Origin: Acorus gramineus
Taxonomy: Eukaryota > Streptophyta > Magnoliopsida > Acorales > Acoraceae
NCBI GenBank assembly: GCA_030737835.1
Contig: JAUJYN010000012.1
Span: 8,989,003 to 9,053,002, forward strand
Direction of reading: 5' to 3'
DNA length: 64,000 nucleotides
Below, piece by piece: positions 22,899 through 38,800 of this stretch. The notes beneath the pieces are model-generated. The model was not told the DNA's origin and did no database searches. It worked only from the letters and a program-made list of their open reading frames with translations. The position numbers were made by a program, and so were the translations under genes. Each line of letters opens with the position of its first letter. Position 1 is the first letter of the stretch.

Positions 22899-23734
22899 TC
22901 CATAACACGCACCGAGTAGCCAAAAGCCACAAATTCTCATAAGTATAACATGTGAACTTTGAATACAACTTCATTCCAGGTTCACAAATTCAACTTGGTG
23001 GAAATTTATAAATTATGCAAAGATAAGTATGAGAAAATATGAAGATTATTAAATTATTTTTGAGATTTATTGTTGTATCATTAATATGAAAAATACAAAA
23101 AATAAAAATTATATGTTGTGTGAATGTAACATCGAGAATTCAACAAAAAATATATTAAATGAATTATCATATTATTTACAACAAAAAAATATACATCATC
23201 AACGAATTATTTTGACAATGGATTATTCATCTAGAGATGTTTATATAAAAAAATAAAAAAACACATTTGTGGTGACATTATATATAACTAATGATGGATA
23301 TATAATGTGCATTTCACCGACCTAAATTTTGGGTACATCTTCAAGTTATTTAACCCCATTTGGTGACGAGTAGAGTTGGCCTTGCATAATGAATATGGGG
23401 TTGCAATTCTAAGATAATCAGGGGCCAACCTCACTTGCTGATTAGTGATTAGTTTCTCCTAGTTGAACAGATTTAACCCTCTCAAAAAAAACAATGGCCA
23501 ACTGTTTGTTTCCAAGAATGGATACATTCCACCCTATTCATCCTCCAAATCAGGGGATTAGGAATCACATATATAGAAAAACAAAAAAACTGAATTTTTT
23601 TTCCCACTAATCAAGCATTTCTGCACTTTCAATATTTTCTAGAAGATATCATCAGAGACCAAAATAGGCCTAATCCTCACTCATTTGTGTACTACAGATG
23701 AACTGTAATAGTCATGCCTACATATTGAGTCTAA
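22899..23734. other. AT-rich intergenic DNA
   Basis: No gene was recognised. Sequence at about 23380-23490 is an inverted relative of the repeat at 6.65-6.80 kb. The rest is low-complexity A/T DNA. Confidence 0.45.
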
Positions 23735-23901
23735 GGTACCGTTTGATAGTGATATTATAAAACTGATTTTCTGCCAACATCAAATTTAAAACTGATTCTA
23801 AGGAAAAGTGCCTCACCTCAATTTTCTCTAATTTTTGCACAATTATAAAATCAACTTTTTACAAATGCAAAAATTGTTCAATCACATAACCAAACACCGC
23901 C
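23735..23901. mobile_element. Harbinger-like MITE, 167 bp, TAA TSD
   Basis: The ends GGTACCGTTTGATAGTG and CATAACCAAACACCGCC are inverted repeats flanked by TAA (23732-23734 and 23902-23904). The interior has CTGATTTT / AAAATCA motifs in both orientations. It lies about 520 bp beyond the Ran stop codon, downstream of that minus-strand gene. Confidence 0.7.
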
Positions 23902-24421
23902 TAAAATTCAATCCATTACCCATCCAAAATTATAACTACATCCCCAATAAGATGAACTCAAAATACAAAATATTATTAAACAGAGAAAAGAATAACCTCC
24001 AGACAGAAAATCATTTAATTCCTCTATCCCCGAAATAACGATTTCATACCCTGATAAGATAATCACCAACCAAACAAGGCAGATGGGTGTATCTCCCAAA
24101 AGCAACAATGATCTAACAATTATATTCAACGCAAACATGAACAAAGATTTTCAACAAAGATTTTCCCACAGCAACAACAAGGTCTCAAATCTCGAATAGA
24201 ATGCTTAAAAACTCAACATTTGATAAGGTTTACAAACAATTTATATATGAGAATGGTTCACACTGGTGGGCAGAAAAACACCATGCTACAAATCTCAAAA
24301 AACCGCAACGGCTAAGAGATTCCAAACAACACAGCTGCAGCAGCATGTGTACTTTCCAATAGAACCTCTAATGAAGGATAATGAAACATTACCCAGCAAG
24401 AGCATAGCACACAATCCATCT

Positions 24422-28123
<3,702 letters not shown>

Positions 28124-28136
28124 GAGATGATCTTCT

Positions 28137-28168
28137 GAGAGAGAGAGAGAGAGACGACGACGACGACG
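28137..28168. repeat. RAN: (GA)n-(CGA)n microsatellite in the Ran 5' leader
   Basis: GA repeats followed by CGA repeats lie just upstream of the Ran start codon, reading as (TCG)n(TC)n on the transcribed strand. Pyrimidine-rich leaders of this kind are common in plant genes. The length is likely to vary between individuals. Confidence 0.75.
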
Positions 28169-28221
28169 GAACGCAGTAAAAGAGTTTGAAATCGGAAGAG
28201 ATTTGTTTGATTTTTGAGAGG

Positions 28222-28229
28222 AAACCCTA
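28222..28229 (-). promoter_or_regulatory. RAN: Telo-box (AAACCCTA) near the Ran start
   Basis: AAACCCTA on the plus strand, TAGGGTTT in the direction of the Ran gene, lies about 100 bp upstream of the ATG. Telo-boxes near transcription starts are typical of plant housekeeping genes active in dividing cells. This fits Ran, but the effect is inferred. Confidence 0.4.
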
Positions 28230-29002
28230 GAGAGGGGTATTCGCGTCTTTTCAATGGTGGGGAAGAGACAGCTTAAATCGAACGCGAGTGTCTGGACCGT
28301 CCGATCTGGGTGTTATTGGGCGTCCGATTGAGTGGACCCCGCGTGCTTGGAAGTTTCTTTTCAAGAATGCCCTCGTGTCAAGAGTTGGGAAGAAGTGATT
28401 TGATTGGACAGCTATTAAACTTTATTGCTCGTATATAAAAAAATTATAATAATAAAATTATTTGATTGCATAATAATAATAAAAAAAATTTTAAATATAA
28501 AAATCATTCAATCAAACGCTGACTCTATTGTAGTTTGTAGTCACATTTGCATTCTAATAAACGTATCAATCGACTATACATTTCATTAGTTAAATATGTT
28601 ATTCTAGTGTATCATATATTTTATAAGTACAGTGTATGATTAATTAGATTTTTAATTTTTTATAAAATACAAATATGTAAGTATATAATTTATTTTTCAT
28701 AATAAATATATTGTGTAAATCTTTTTTTTTTTAAAAAAAAATAAAAACGATAGGAGATTGCATTCGAGTCTAGGAATGGGGTTGTATATATATTGGGAAA
28801 TGATAGTTCAGCCTACACATTTTGACTTTTAAGTATATATACTTAGCTAATAAAATCATTTTTTAAAAAAATAAATGAAGTACATGCTCATATAGATTGT
28901 ATGCATACATTTTTATATTTCTTATTAAAATATAAACACAGATAATATATATTGTATTAAGTGATTTTTCTACATCAATGATATGGTAACCCCAAGAATG
29001 AA
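28230..29002. other. Ran promoter region and AT-rich DNA
   Basis: The first ~200 bp, upstream of Ran, have mixed composition with GGACCGTCCGAT and GTCCGATTGAGTGGACC words. Beyond 28430 the DNA is A/T-rich, ending in a MITE fragment (GGGAAATGATAGTTCAGCC at about 28796). Confidence 0.4.
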
Positions 29003-29291
29003 GGAAAATGATATGTCCAGTCCTGTGTGCAGCCCCAATTGTAGTCCACACAGGGTTTTTTTTTAATAAAAAAATCATTCGCTCTCCCATTGAAGTACAT
29101 GTAGTTGTATAAAATGAAGTATATACTAAGATACATCAATATATTGTTTTTCACGTTCAAGAAATGACAAAATTTTGTGCCATATACTATGATAAAACTC
29201 CATATATTATGATAGCGCAATATATACTATGTTATCATTGTATATGAGGCTGCAAAGCGGGTTGTAAAATAGACAAAGTGTATCGATGCTC
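29003..29291. mobile_element. MITE, GATACACTTAGYC-terminus family
   Basis: It starts GGAAAATGATATGTCCAGTCC and ends AGACAAAGTGTATCGATGCTC. The interior matches the 3150 copy: TGAAGTACATG, TGAAGTATATACTAAGATAC, CTATGATAAAACTCCATA, TGATAGCGCAATATATACTA. The flanking 9-mers AAGAATGAA and AATGATGGA agree at 6 of 9 positions, so an old 9-bp TSD is possible but not shown. Confidence 0.65.
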
Positions 29292-29520
29292 AATGATGGA
29301 ATGTAAGGAATAATGGGTGGGCCGATTTTTTTTTTCTGATTAAAGCCCAAATTAGTTGTGGGTTGGGTTTAACCCCTTTAAAACCTTCCCAACTTAGTTG
29401 TGGGCTCTCAAAAGGCTATTGTTTTGAATGCTGTATTTTCTTCCTTATTGGTCATTTTCTTTTTATATTTGAATAAAACTTAATGCCTACCATTACAATT
29501 TATCAGTTTCTAAAAAAAAA

Positions 29521-29795
29521 TATTTGATGTCCAGCCCCTTGTTTACCCCTATTTGCAGTCCACATCATTTTGTTTTTTTTTAAAAATTATACACTCTCGC
29601 ATCGAAGTACATACTGTTAAGGAAAGAAGTATATATTGAGATACAATAGTGTATTTTTATATTTAAAAAAATATTTTTTTTTATTTTATACTCTAAGATA
29701 AACTTCATACATCATGATAGCACAATATACATATGTTATATATTATAATGTATGAGGTTGTAAAAAAAAAACAAAACTGAGCGTATCAACAATTT
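29521..29795. mobile_element. MITE, same family as 29003-29291
   Basis: It opens with TTTGATGTCCAGCCCCTTG and TTTGCAGTCCACATC and closes with AAAACTGAGCGTATCAAC. The internal order of CATCGAAGTACATA, AAGTATATATTGAGATACAA and ATCATGATAGCACAATATA is as in the neighbouring copy. It lies 230 bp from that copy in the same orientation. The ends are eroded. Confidence 0.55.
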
Positions 29796-30520
29796 TTAAA
29801 AATGTTACCTTAATCAATCCTCCATTCAATTTCAATTTTACAAACCAAACACATTTAGATTTTAAAAAAAATATATACATTATCAATATACATGATTTGA
29901 ATTTTATAATAAAATATATATTTATTTAGTGATACAAAGAATTTAACAAAAAGTGAAGTTCATACTCAAATTCAAATGAATTTAATGCAAAAATTTTACA
30001 TTTTTTTGTAATATACTATATTCAACATTAGAAATTTCATGTACAAATTGTGATGTGATGTCTGCAATACAATGCTTTCAAACTAGAATGAAAAATATCA
30101 AGGACTGTCCTAAATATCAATTATCAAGGACTGTCTTTCTTGTAGTTCTATTTAAGTGAATTGAATGTATAATTTTGGTATTCTATATTTACGAACCCAA
30201 CCTAACCTAGTACATATTTTTGTTCAAGCAGAAGTAAAGATTGATTGTGTCTGCATCCAATGAAAACATAATGCTAAAAAAAATTGAATGCATGAGAGTA
30301 TATACAAAAAAAAAAAAAACCATATATTTGACTAAACTGTTCGTATCATGTTAGGAAAAAAGAAACAGTGAGTATCAATGCCCTATTTAAAGAGAGATTT
30401 TATCAATAGTGCCATCCGAAGTATGGGAGTCTAATCCCAACACATGCCCAAAACATGGATCAGCTTTTCTGATCAATGTCGACCCACGTGAACTTGATTC
30501 ACAGAAGTCATATTTTTGAA

Positions 30521-31058
30521 GGGAAACATCCATATAGCCCCCTGTAGACTGACTGAAATCCATATAATCCCCTGACTTTTCTTAAAATCCACATAACTCT
30601 TTGAAAATAACTAGTAAATTCAAATAACTTTCTGAATAAAATTTACATTTATAGATGATGAATATTTTGTGAATATTATGTTTGATTAACTCTGATAGAA
30701 AACATTGTATACTAAACAAACTCTACAATGTGTTAAAAATGTGAAAAATCTTATATAAATGGCGATTTTATCCATATAGATAGAGTTTTATAATATATCC
30801 ATATAGGGTAAAATCGTAATTTTCATAGGATTTTTCACATTTTTAACACATTATAGTAGTTTTTTAGTATATTGGGTTTTCCATCAGGGTTAACCAAACC
30901 AAATATTCATAAAATATTTATCATCTATTAACGAAAATTTTATTCATGGAGTTATTTGGATTTAATAGGTGTTTTCAGGAGGTTATATGGATTTTAAGAA
31001 AAGTAAGGAGGTTATATGAATTTCACTCGTATTTCAAGGGGTTGTATGGATTTTCCCC
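30521..31058. mobile_element. Inverted-repeat MULE-type MITE (TCCATATAACYCC family)
   Basis: The 538-bp element is almost wholly palindromic. The left half starts GGGAAACATCCATATAGCCCC and the right half ends GGGGTTGTATGGATTTTCCCC; ACACATTATAG and TTAAAAATGTG arms flank a central GATAGAGTTTTATAAT segment. The flanking 9-mers ATTTTTGAA and TTTTTTTAA match at 7 of 9. Other copies of the family have clean 9-bp TSDs, so this copy is probably older. Confidence 0.75.
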
Positions 31059-31250
31059 TTTTTTTAAACTAGTACAGTATGTATTTTCACAAAAACAAAG
31101 TCTATTCTCATATTGATTGTATGCATTATAATTTATGCAAAAACTTTCATTTAATTACTCGACTAAATTGGTATGCACAAGGTTAAGGCAAAAAAAAAAA
31201 AGTGGGCTGCAAAAAGAGCAAATCTCCAACCATGCTTCTTATATCTAAAA

Positions 31251-31778
31251 GTAATGGTCATCATTTGAGCCGAGGCCCGAAAGCCCGGCCCGGGCCCGTA
31301 GGGCCAAAACCCGACCTAGGCCTGTTCGAGCTAGTCCGCAGGCCTACCCCATAGACCCATGAGGAGCAATACAATTAAGGGGCTATATGTAATTTTTATT
31401 TGAATTGTGATTAAATTTATGCAAATTATTGATTTGTAGGTAGGTGTCAACCTAATTAAAATGTACATAAAATATAGTGATTCGGTTTTTTCAAATAATT
31501 AATTAATTTCATATTTTATTTTTAAGAATTCAATGAATGTAAATATTTTTTTGAATATTATATTTTCAATTTTTTGTGTTATTTTAACAGTTATTTACAA
31601 ATGTACAACTTAAAATTAAAAATCAAAAGAAATAACATGTTTAAAATCTGAGCCTGAATCTCATGCCCAGGCCCAGCCCAACAGGTCTATTCTGGCCCGG
31701 GCCAATGGGCAGGGCCTGGAACAGTTTATTTGACCACGGGCTGGCCCAGCCCAGGCCTGAGACCTGTTGCTGATGCAT
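31251..31778. mobile_element. hAT-like non-autonomous element, 8-bp TSD
   Basis: ATCTAAAA occurs at 31243-31250 and 31779-31786, an exact 8-bp duplication as made by hAT transposases. The ends carry GAGCCGAGGCCCGAAAGCCC and, reversed, GGTCTCAGGCCTGGGCTGGG, GC-rich sub-terminal inverted repeats, around an A/T-rich centre. GGCCCGGGCC-rich ends of this kind mark a common plant hAT MITE group. The 61-aa minus-strand frame inside is not a gene. Confidence 0.8.
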
Positions 31779-31864
31779 ATCTAAAAGGGTGGGATAGAAC
31801 CATGCTTTAAAAATGCCTTGTTTCATCTCTTCCTGTTAGATGCACATAAAACATAAAAATTAAT

Positions 31865-33870
31865 TCATAAAAAGTCACATACCATGCAAGTTGCTCAGAA
31901 ACCAATAATAGGGGGCCATAAGCTTCCAATGCATATACACATATAACTCAATCCACACAACCCTCTTTTTCTTTTTTTTTTTGGAATACTTGACTTATCA
32001 GGCAAATGTCGACATGGACCTGGTTTTGTGATCAGGCAATGTCAGAGACTACCCACATCAAATTCAGACCCTACATAGAAACATCTGAAAAACCCTAGAC
32101 AGCATTTGTTTGAATCTAATACCACACATAGTACAGCTCTTCCTCTTCTCATCTTCAAGGCTGGACAGGATTCACACATAAGTGGGTTCATGTTTTTCCA
32201 ATAACAATCATGTTTATATATATATATATATATATATATCAGACAAATATAATACATGTGTTCCTCCACCACCACATGTACACATCCAAAAACTGGCGGC
32301 GATGGATGCCGGAAGAAACCGCCGTCGCCGAAGAGGGCTGACGTGGCATCAGAATCCGATAGAGTTTGTTTGTTCAGGTTCAGTTATATAGTTGTTAGGG
32401 TTGATGAGTTGTTATGGGTCCGCCCATGAAATTCCAAATTTTGGGGCATGGGTTTTCTTTCTTTTGATTCCATGTTGGAATCCCACCGAGAAAAGGATAA
32501 TGTTACATATAATCTCATTTTCAGCCTTAATTTCAGTCTGCATATATTTTAAATTTTTTAAAAATTGTATGTTTCATGTTTTATTAAAAATGAAATATAT
32601 ATACTACAATGAATTGCATTGATGCATTTTAAAAAAATGTAAAAAAATTCTTTCGAATGATATGTTTTGTGAATATGAGCATATGCTTTGTTAATTTTCT
32701 ATCGACTCATATAAGATTGAAATTGGGGCTGAAAATGAATCTCGGTGTAACCGCACTCCTAGGAAAAATACGCTTAGTAACGTTTGTAGTGCAGTGGGGT
32801 CCCACAATTTATAATATGGAGTGTATGATCGATTAAAAATGTTTTATTTTTTAGAAGAAAAAAAAAATTGTATAGATTTATGTAGGAATATATATACTTC
32901 ACTTTTTTAAATGTGTGTTTGTGCACAATGGAAAAAATAAAAAAAAGAAGAGAAAAATCAAAATTTTCTTTTGACCACTAAAATTACTAGTGTTTGTATT
33001 AAATTTGATAAAGAAAATATTTCGATTTTCCATTGAAAAAATCATCTTCAACCGTACTTCATATCAACTATACTCCGTATCTTTAAAATGGAGAGACAAA
33101 ACTATACTTTTTAAAAAAAAGTCTCCATTTTGGAGTCCCCATGGTACAAACAATGGGGGAAAAGTGATTCTATTACATGGTACAAACAACATAAAATTTA
33201 ATTCATAAAAAAAACACATATCATGCAAGTTGCTCAGAAACCAACAATATCATTTAGTTCCAACTTTGGGCCATCTAAAGCTTCCACTGCATAACTCAAT
33301 CCACACAAACAATTTTTTTTTTTCTTTTTTTCTTTGGAGACTTATCAGGCAAATGTCGACATGGACCTGGTTTTGTGATCAGTCAATGTCAGACTATACC
33401 CACATATAAATTCAGACCCTACATAGAAACATCTGAAAAACCCTAGACAGCATTTGTTTGAATGATTGAATCTACTGCACACCACATAGTACAACTCGTC
33501 CTCTTCTCAATCTTCAAAGCTGGACAAGTCACACATAAGTGGGTGCATGTTCTTCCAATGAAAAACATGTCAATACATATATATATATATTTGACATATA
33601 ATATATGCTTTGATCAACAGACATGGCATGTGTTCCTCCACCACCACATCCAAAAACAGGCGGCGATGGCTGCAAGAGAAGAAACCGACGACGACGCCAG
33701 AAAGGGCTGACGTGGCATCATAATCTTGTTGAGTTTGTTTGTTCAGGTTCAGTTTCTACTGAACATGTCTCCGACAGTTTCCATGCATGAATCCATGCAT
33801 GATTCATGTTATCGAGTTGTTATGGGCCCGGCCCATGAAATTCTAAATTTTGGGGCCCAGGTTTTCTTTC
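31865..33870. repeat. Direct duplication of a ~0.6-kb non-coding unit
   Basis: Units at about 31865-32465 and 33195-33870 share long near-identical blocks in the same order: CATGCAAGTTGCTCAGAAACC, TGTCGACATGGACCTGGTTT, CAGACCCTACATAGAAACAT, CCCTAGACAGCATTTGTTTG, TGTTCCTCCACCACCACAT, GGGCTGACGTGGCATCA and TTGTTATGGGYCCG. A (TA)n tract sits in each. Frames through the units are broken by small indels between copies (for example after ATGCCACGTCAGCCC on the minus strand), which argues against conserved protein coding. The conserved CTGACGTGGC word is a TGA/bZIP-type motif. The unit may be a duplicated promoter or leader, a non-coding RNA locus, or a transposon. Confidence 0.8.
32491..32760. mobile_element. 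MITE between the two duplicated units
   Basis: The ends GTTACATATAATCTCATTTTC and, reversed, GTTACACCGAGATTCATTTTC are inverted repeats, each followed by AGCCYYAATTTCA. The interior is A/T-rich with ATGAAATATATATACTAC. It is related in theme to the 8.6-kb array (GTTACA termini). No convincing TSD. Confidence 0.6.
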
Positions 33871-33929
33871 TTTTTTATTTCATTTTGGATTCCCACTGGT
33901 AAAATGTTTTGCCCAAGATGATACACTCA

Positions 33930-34376
33930 GTGGGGCCATTTGGATGTGTGTTTCACACCACCAGATTTCACATACGCAGCGTTTTATGACGGTGCGTGGA
34001 ATGTGCCGCTTTTCACCATTGAACATACACCAAAAAAAACGTGTTTGGCTGCTTTTTTTTATTTCTTGATTTATGGAAAGTGAATGATTACCATTATACC
34101 TCTCCTGATATTGTAAAACGAGAGATAACAAAAGCAAATGTGGAGGGACATGATAGTAATTAATGCTGCACATTCAACACTTGTTTTACCTCTAGTTTCT
34201 ACGAAGTTGTGTTTTGACGTGTTTTGGAAGGCCGTAAATTTACATTATAAACGCCAACCATGTTTTTGCGCTTCACAAACGTCGAGGCATGTTTGGATGT
34301 GAGTTTGGAGTTTGAACCGATTGTATAACGCTAAAGCTACCTAAACTCACCTCCACACGAGCCATCGGTAATGTTT
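33930..34376. mobile_element. Possible degenerate MITE
   Basis: It opens GGGGCCATTTGGATGTGTGTTT and closes with a related segment containing GGCATGTTTGGATGTGAGTTT and an ACACGAGCC end. TTTGGATG and CGTTTT words recur within. Ends resemble those of Harbinger or hAT MITEs, but the inverted repeats are weak and I found no TSD. Confidence 0.35.
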
Positions 34377-35015
34377 GCAGTCCATAAATGGTACCCCTGT
34401 ATATCCTTCACTAGTGGAGGGTATGATCGATTAAAAATATTTTATATTTTAGAAAACAAATGTACATATTAACCTAAGTATATATAATTCATTTTTTTTA
34501 TAATAGCATTTGCTTCATGAGGTGAGTATATATTGCAAATGGGACAGACATATCATTTTCATTGCATAGTTCCTTTTTGTGATCACTGTTGCAAACCACA
34601 CATTGTGAAGTACAATTATGCTAAATGAATCATATATAGTTTTTTTTTGCAATCACTGTTGTGAACAGTAGAAAAAAAAACTCAGCTCTCTCAACTCATG
34701 ACAAGGAAAAGATTAAATAAATAAGATAAAATAAAAAAATTACAAAATTACCTTTATAAAAATTCGAATTTGCAATGCAATCCCAATCCTTCACAAACAT
34801 GCCCATTCATGTTAGAATGTGAGACATCTCATAATATTATTAAACTTCTATTCTTTGAGTTAAAAGATAATGATTGGTCCAAAATTTCATATTTTCTACC
34901 TATTTCGCGAATGTTTCAATAATGTAATGAATGGATGATGTTCAATTTTCAAACATGATAAAAAAAAAAGACACAGAAAAACATAGTGTTTCATTCACAT
35001 TAATTGTGGACATTT
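34377..35015. other. AT-rich intergenic DNA
   Basis: No gene or delimited repeat was recognised. There is a local repeat of TTTTTTGTGATCACTGTTG (34573 and 34641, the latter with GCAATC). Confidence 0.4.
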
Positions 35016-35243
35016 TCAAAGCACGACCTGTTGAGCTTTCTTCAGTCCACTCATCCTGTCGAACTTGTTTTCATTGACAACCACATAAACAAAGTCTTGA
35101 CTCAAAAGGAACCGCCCAACCGACCATACGAAAAAGGTCCAATTTGTGCACTAAGACACTTCAAATGATTTGAGGGAACAATTAGAAAGAACATCACATG
35201 GAAGATAAAGGGATTCAAACAAGTGTTCCAAGTCCATGTCCAT
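35016..35243 (-). pseudogene. Coding-like frame with one internal stop, unidentified
   Basis: From ATG at 35243 the minus strand reads 30 codons beginning MDMDLEHLFESLYLPCDV, a TAG, then 44 more codons in the same frame containing FFVWSVGRFLLSQDFVYVV and NENKFDRMSGLKKAQQ before a TGA. The amino-acid mix looks protein-like despite the AT-rich setting. Either this is a gene remnant with one nonsense change, or the CTTAG just before the second part is a splice acceptor and the frame agreement is chance. I do not recognise the family. Confidence 0.3.
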
Positions 35244-35649
35244 GGTCTAGATGCACATCATTAGTGAAAGTGGGGGACCCCCACCTTCAATGGCTTCTTT
35301 CTTTCATTCTCAAAAGCCAATACAAACAAATTAATACCCTTTCATTGATGCTTTTTTTATGTTTGTGATGAGAGGAATTTTTGGAGGGAGAGGAAAGGAT
35401 GGGTTGTTTTCACTGTCGGATGATGGTCGGATTTTGGGAAGAGAGAGTTAGAGTTGTATTTAGTTGTAATTAAATAGTGATGTTGATGGTAGTGTTATTT
35501 TGTCTTATGGTTTTTTTTTATTAATCATCCAAAGTCCAAAGAATTCCATTTTATTTGAAAAAATGTTATGTTTATCCCAGTTTGTAGAATATGTGCACTT
35601 TTTTATTTTTTTTGGAGGTATGTATTATTTACTGATAAATTATATTATT

Positions 35650-35825
35650 TAAGGAAAAATGATGTATGAAGGCATAATTTTTTATATGTTTTTCTTAATG
35701 AAATGTATACTGAGATGGTTGAGTATGTACTACAAGTCTCTACAGTAGAACATTTTATACACCGTGTTAGTGATATAACAACTACAAATAAGACTGCAAA
35801 ACACACTTAAGTGTATCAATACCAT
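35650..35825. mobile_element. Short MITE, GATACACTTAGYC-terminus family
   Basis: It begins GGAAAAATGATGTATGAAGG and ends CACACTTAAGTGTATCAATACC. It keeps TAATGAAATGTATACTGAGAT and AAATAAGACTGCAAAAC from the family but lacks the central part, so it is a deletion copy. Confidence 0.5.
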
Positions 35826-38800
35826 TTCAATTATTGTTGTTGTAGCTATGCCTCATGTAAAACAAGAAAAAAAAAAAAAAAAAACAAATCCATACAACAC
35901 AATTACACACAATAACAAAATTACGTGGTTTGATAGATTTGATTCTGCCCAATTGATTTAACATCAACCAATAACTGAAGTACAACATTCCTCTGTCTCT
36001 CTCCTCACAGGGCCCTTTCCAAATAAAAGAAGTGATCAAAGAATAGATAAGCAAAAAGCTTAAAAATTCAATGATAGAACGCAAGACAACTCATGTCATT
36101 TACACACTCAAACAATAATGACCATTTGATGGTCTATTTCTCCTTAGAAACCTATCAACTACCACAATATGTTGATATGACCATAATATGTTGATAGCTA
36201 TATTGTTTCACAGTTTATTTTAACGAACATTCATTGTTATTTACTGTTACTTATGTTGTATTTTAACATACAATAAACATGGCCATAATATGTTGATAGA
36301 TTTGTAGTTAGGTCAGGCATTGCTCATGAAGTCATGTGATGAATAGATGATCTACAACGCCTATTTTTATTTTTATTTTCTAATGAGTGGTTCTCTTTCA
36401 AATTGGGCCAATTTTTTTTACTGTTGATATATATATATATATTACTATTTTATGCACTAAAAACAGTCATACTGCAGGGATCAATGAAGGATGCGATGTG
36501 ATGTAGCACCCTATTTTATAATGTACTAGAACAGGCTGTTATTGAGTGTATTTGAAACTTTTTTTTCTTATTTTTTTTCCCTAATTTAAGCCATATGTCA
36601 CAAATCAATTATTGAGTCTAATGGTTCTAATTTAAATATGAAGTCTTTGGAGGTCAACCCTTTGTTATAAATAGGTTAATAGGACATCTATAGAAAAATA
36701 TTTAATTTGAATTAATAAAGACCAACACCAAACCATGAGCAAAACCAACACCAAACTTTTTGATATCAACAATGAATATATTTATATATATACAGAATTT
36801 GAAAACTTATTTTTAATTTAATGTGAAAATGTAATTATAAACTTTTCAAATACAAAAAATGATAAAATCAAATTTCAAATGAGACATAAATCATGATTAT
36901 AAAATATGTGCATTCAAAATAATAACCAAAATCTCAACAAATAGGAAAAATATAAGACAAATTCTTTTATTCATTATCTCCATTAAGGGTAAAGGTTGAT
37001 AGTGGATTAAAACCTTCTATAAGATCTTTTAAGATAAGCTATCCAAATTTTATAATATTTATCATATAACCCTCCCCCAGTTTGCATATATAACACTACA
37101 CACGTCTAACAAAATATATGTCTTTATAAAATATGAAACAAATATATACTTAAATAATTTGAATGCATAATTATTTTTTCAATTACTCTAATCGAGTATT
37201 TAATTTATAAGACTGAATGAAAAAACTATAAAAATGATATGAATGTATAGCACCCTTAATTCTTTATATGTAAGCATATTTGGATAGCAGAATATGTAGA
37301 GAACCGGATGGAGTGGGGGTGAATAAACCCCAAAACGTGTTTGTTTCCAATGAATAAGTTAGTATAAATATATCAGAATTGTGAGAATAAAATAGGTGAA
37401 TGTAACCTTACTCACTCAATTATAAGGTTAGTCACGGGGAGCCCTTTCAATATATAAAAAAAAAAGAGTAAGAATAACTAAAAACTTCATTATTATATTT
37501 TTTAAAGAGAGTAACTAATATATATCTTTTATGAAATGAAATAATTAAATAACTTATATGAAGTTTAAACAAAAGAAAGATAGACCTGCCGTTGTATTTT
37601 GTTTCGTGTCCAACAGTTATAAAAAACCAGAGGAGGGAAAGCTGTATTTGAATGAATGGGAAAAAAACAACAGAGGATAAGGTAAAAATGGAATAACTTT
37701 ATGTGGAATAAATTTAAATAAAAATATATATGGAAAAGCTGTCCTCGTTTCACGAGATTGAAGGGTTATAAAAAAAATACAAAGAGTACGAAATATACGA
37801 TGCCTTGAAATAACAAATTAATGCAGGGGTGCCAGAGTTTGTTATTTTTGTTACCCAAAAAAACAACAACTTATATTTAATTTTAAAAATAAAACACCAC
37901 ATGATCGTACTATCACTACTTTTGTACCTAACCTCTTCTGATAAATCACATCAATGGTTTTCATCAAAGCAAAATTTAAAATAAAAATAAAAATTCCATG
38001 TATGAGATTTTGGGATTTGTTCCATGACAAGAATTCAATCCATTTAACCGTTTTTTTTTTTTTTTTTGAATGCTTTCATTTTTATTATTTATCATTAGAT
38101 TTTTTATTTATTAAATTATCTTTTAATATTTTATTCTATTAGTAAAGATTTTTATTTAAACGTTTAATTTTGCATGCACAATTTTAAAATGAAGAAGAGT
38201 TTCACTTTTTTTTTTTTTTTATGATGATTGATCTTAACATAGATTTGAAATTTTTTTAAATCTATAGAAGCATTTAACAACCTTGTTAATAAGATAAACT
38301 CATGTGGATCTTGAATTCAACTTAAAGTATAACATCAACAAATTTGAACATTGATTCAAATTGAATTTGTACCAAGGGTTTGAGTTATCCAGACCTAACA
38401 GAAATCCTAGCTTCTCCTAGACGTGAACATGAAATCTCAATCATCTGAATTTTTTTTCTTCAAAAATCTATACTATTTTTATAGTTCTTTCCCTCTATAC
38501 ATCATCTCTCAACTATTATCTCATTGTCTTGTATATAATCTCCTCCTATGAGACCCTACTTAAATATTTTGTGTTTGCTATTATAGGGTATATGATTTAA
38601 TTTGCTTATAATAAGAGTTAAATATAAACCCGAATCAAACCCAAATTTAACCTGAACTCTACACCAAATACGAATACCAAAAGACGAATAAAATATATGA
38701 CATTTTCTCCACGTACTTCAACAAAAATCCCCACAAAACAAACAAATTAAATGAATCATCAATAATAAAATGCTGAGGTGTGAACACAACGCAAGTTTCC

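Noticed and set aside
32260-32400. Short Arg-rich frame starting MDAGRNRRRRRG
   Set aside because: The matching region of the duplicate at 33.66 kb has a different frame and an early stop, so it is not conserved coding.
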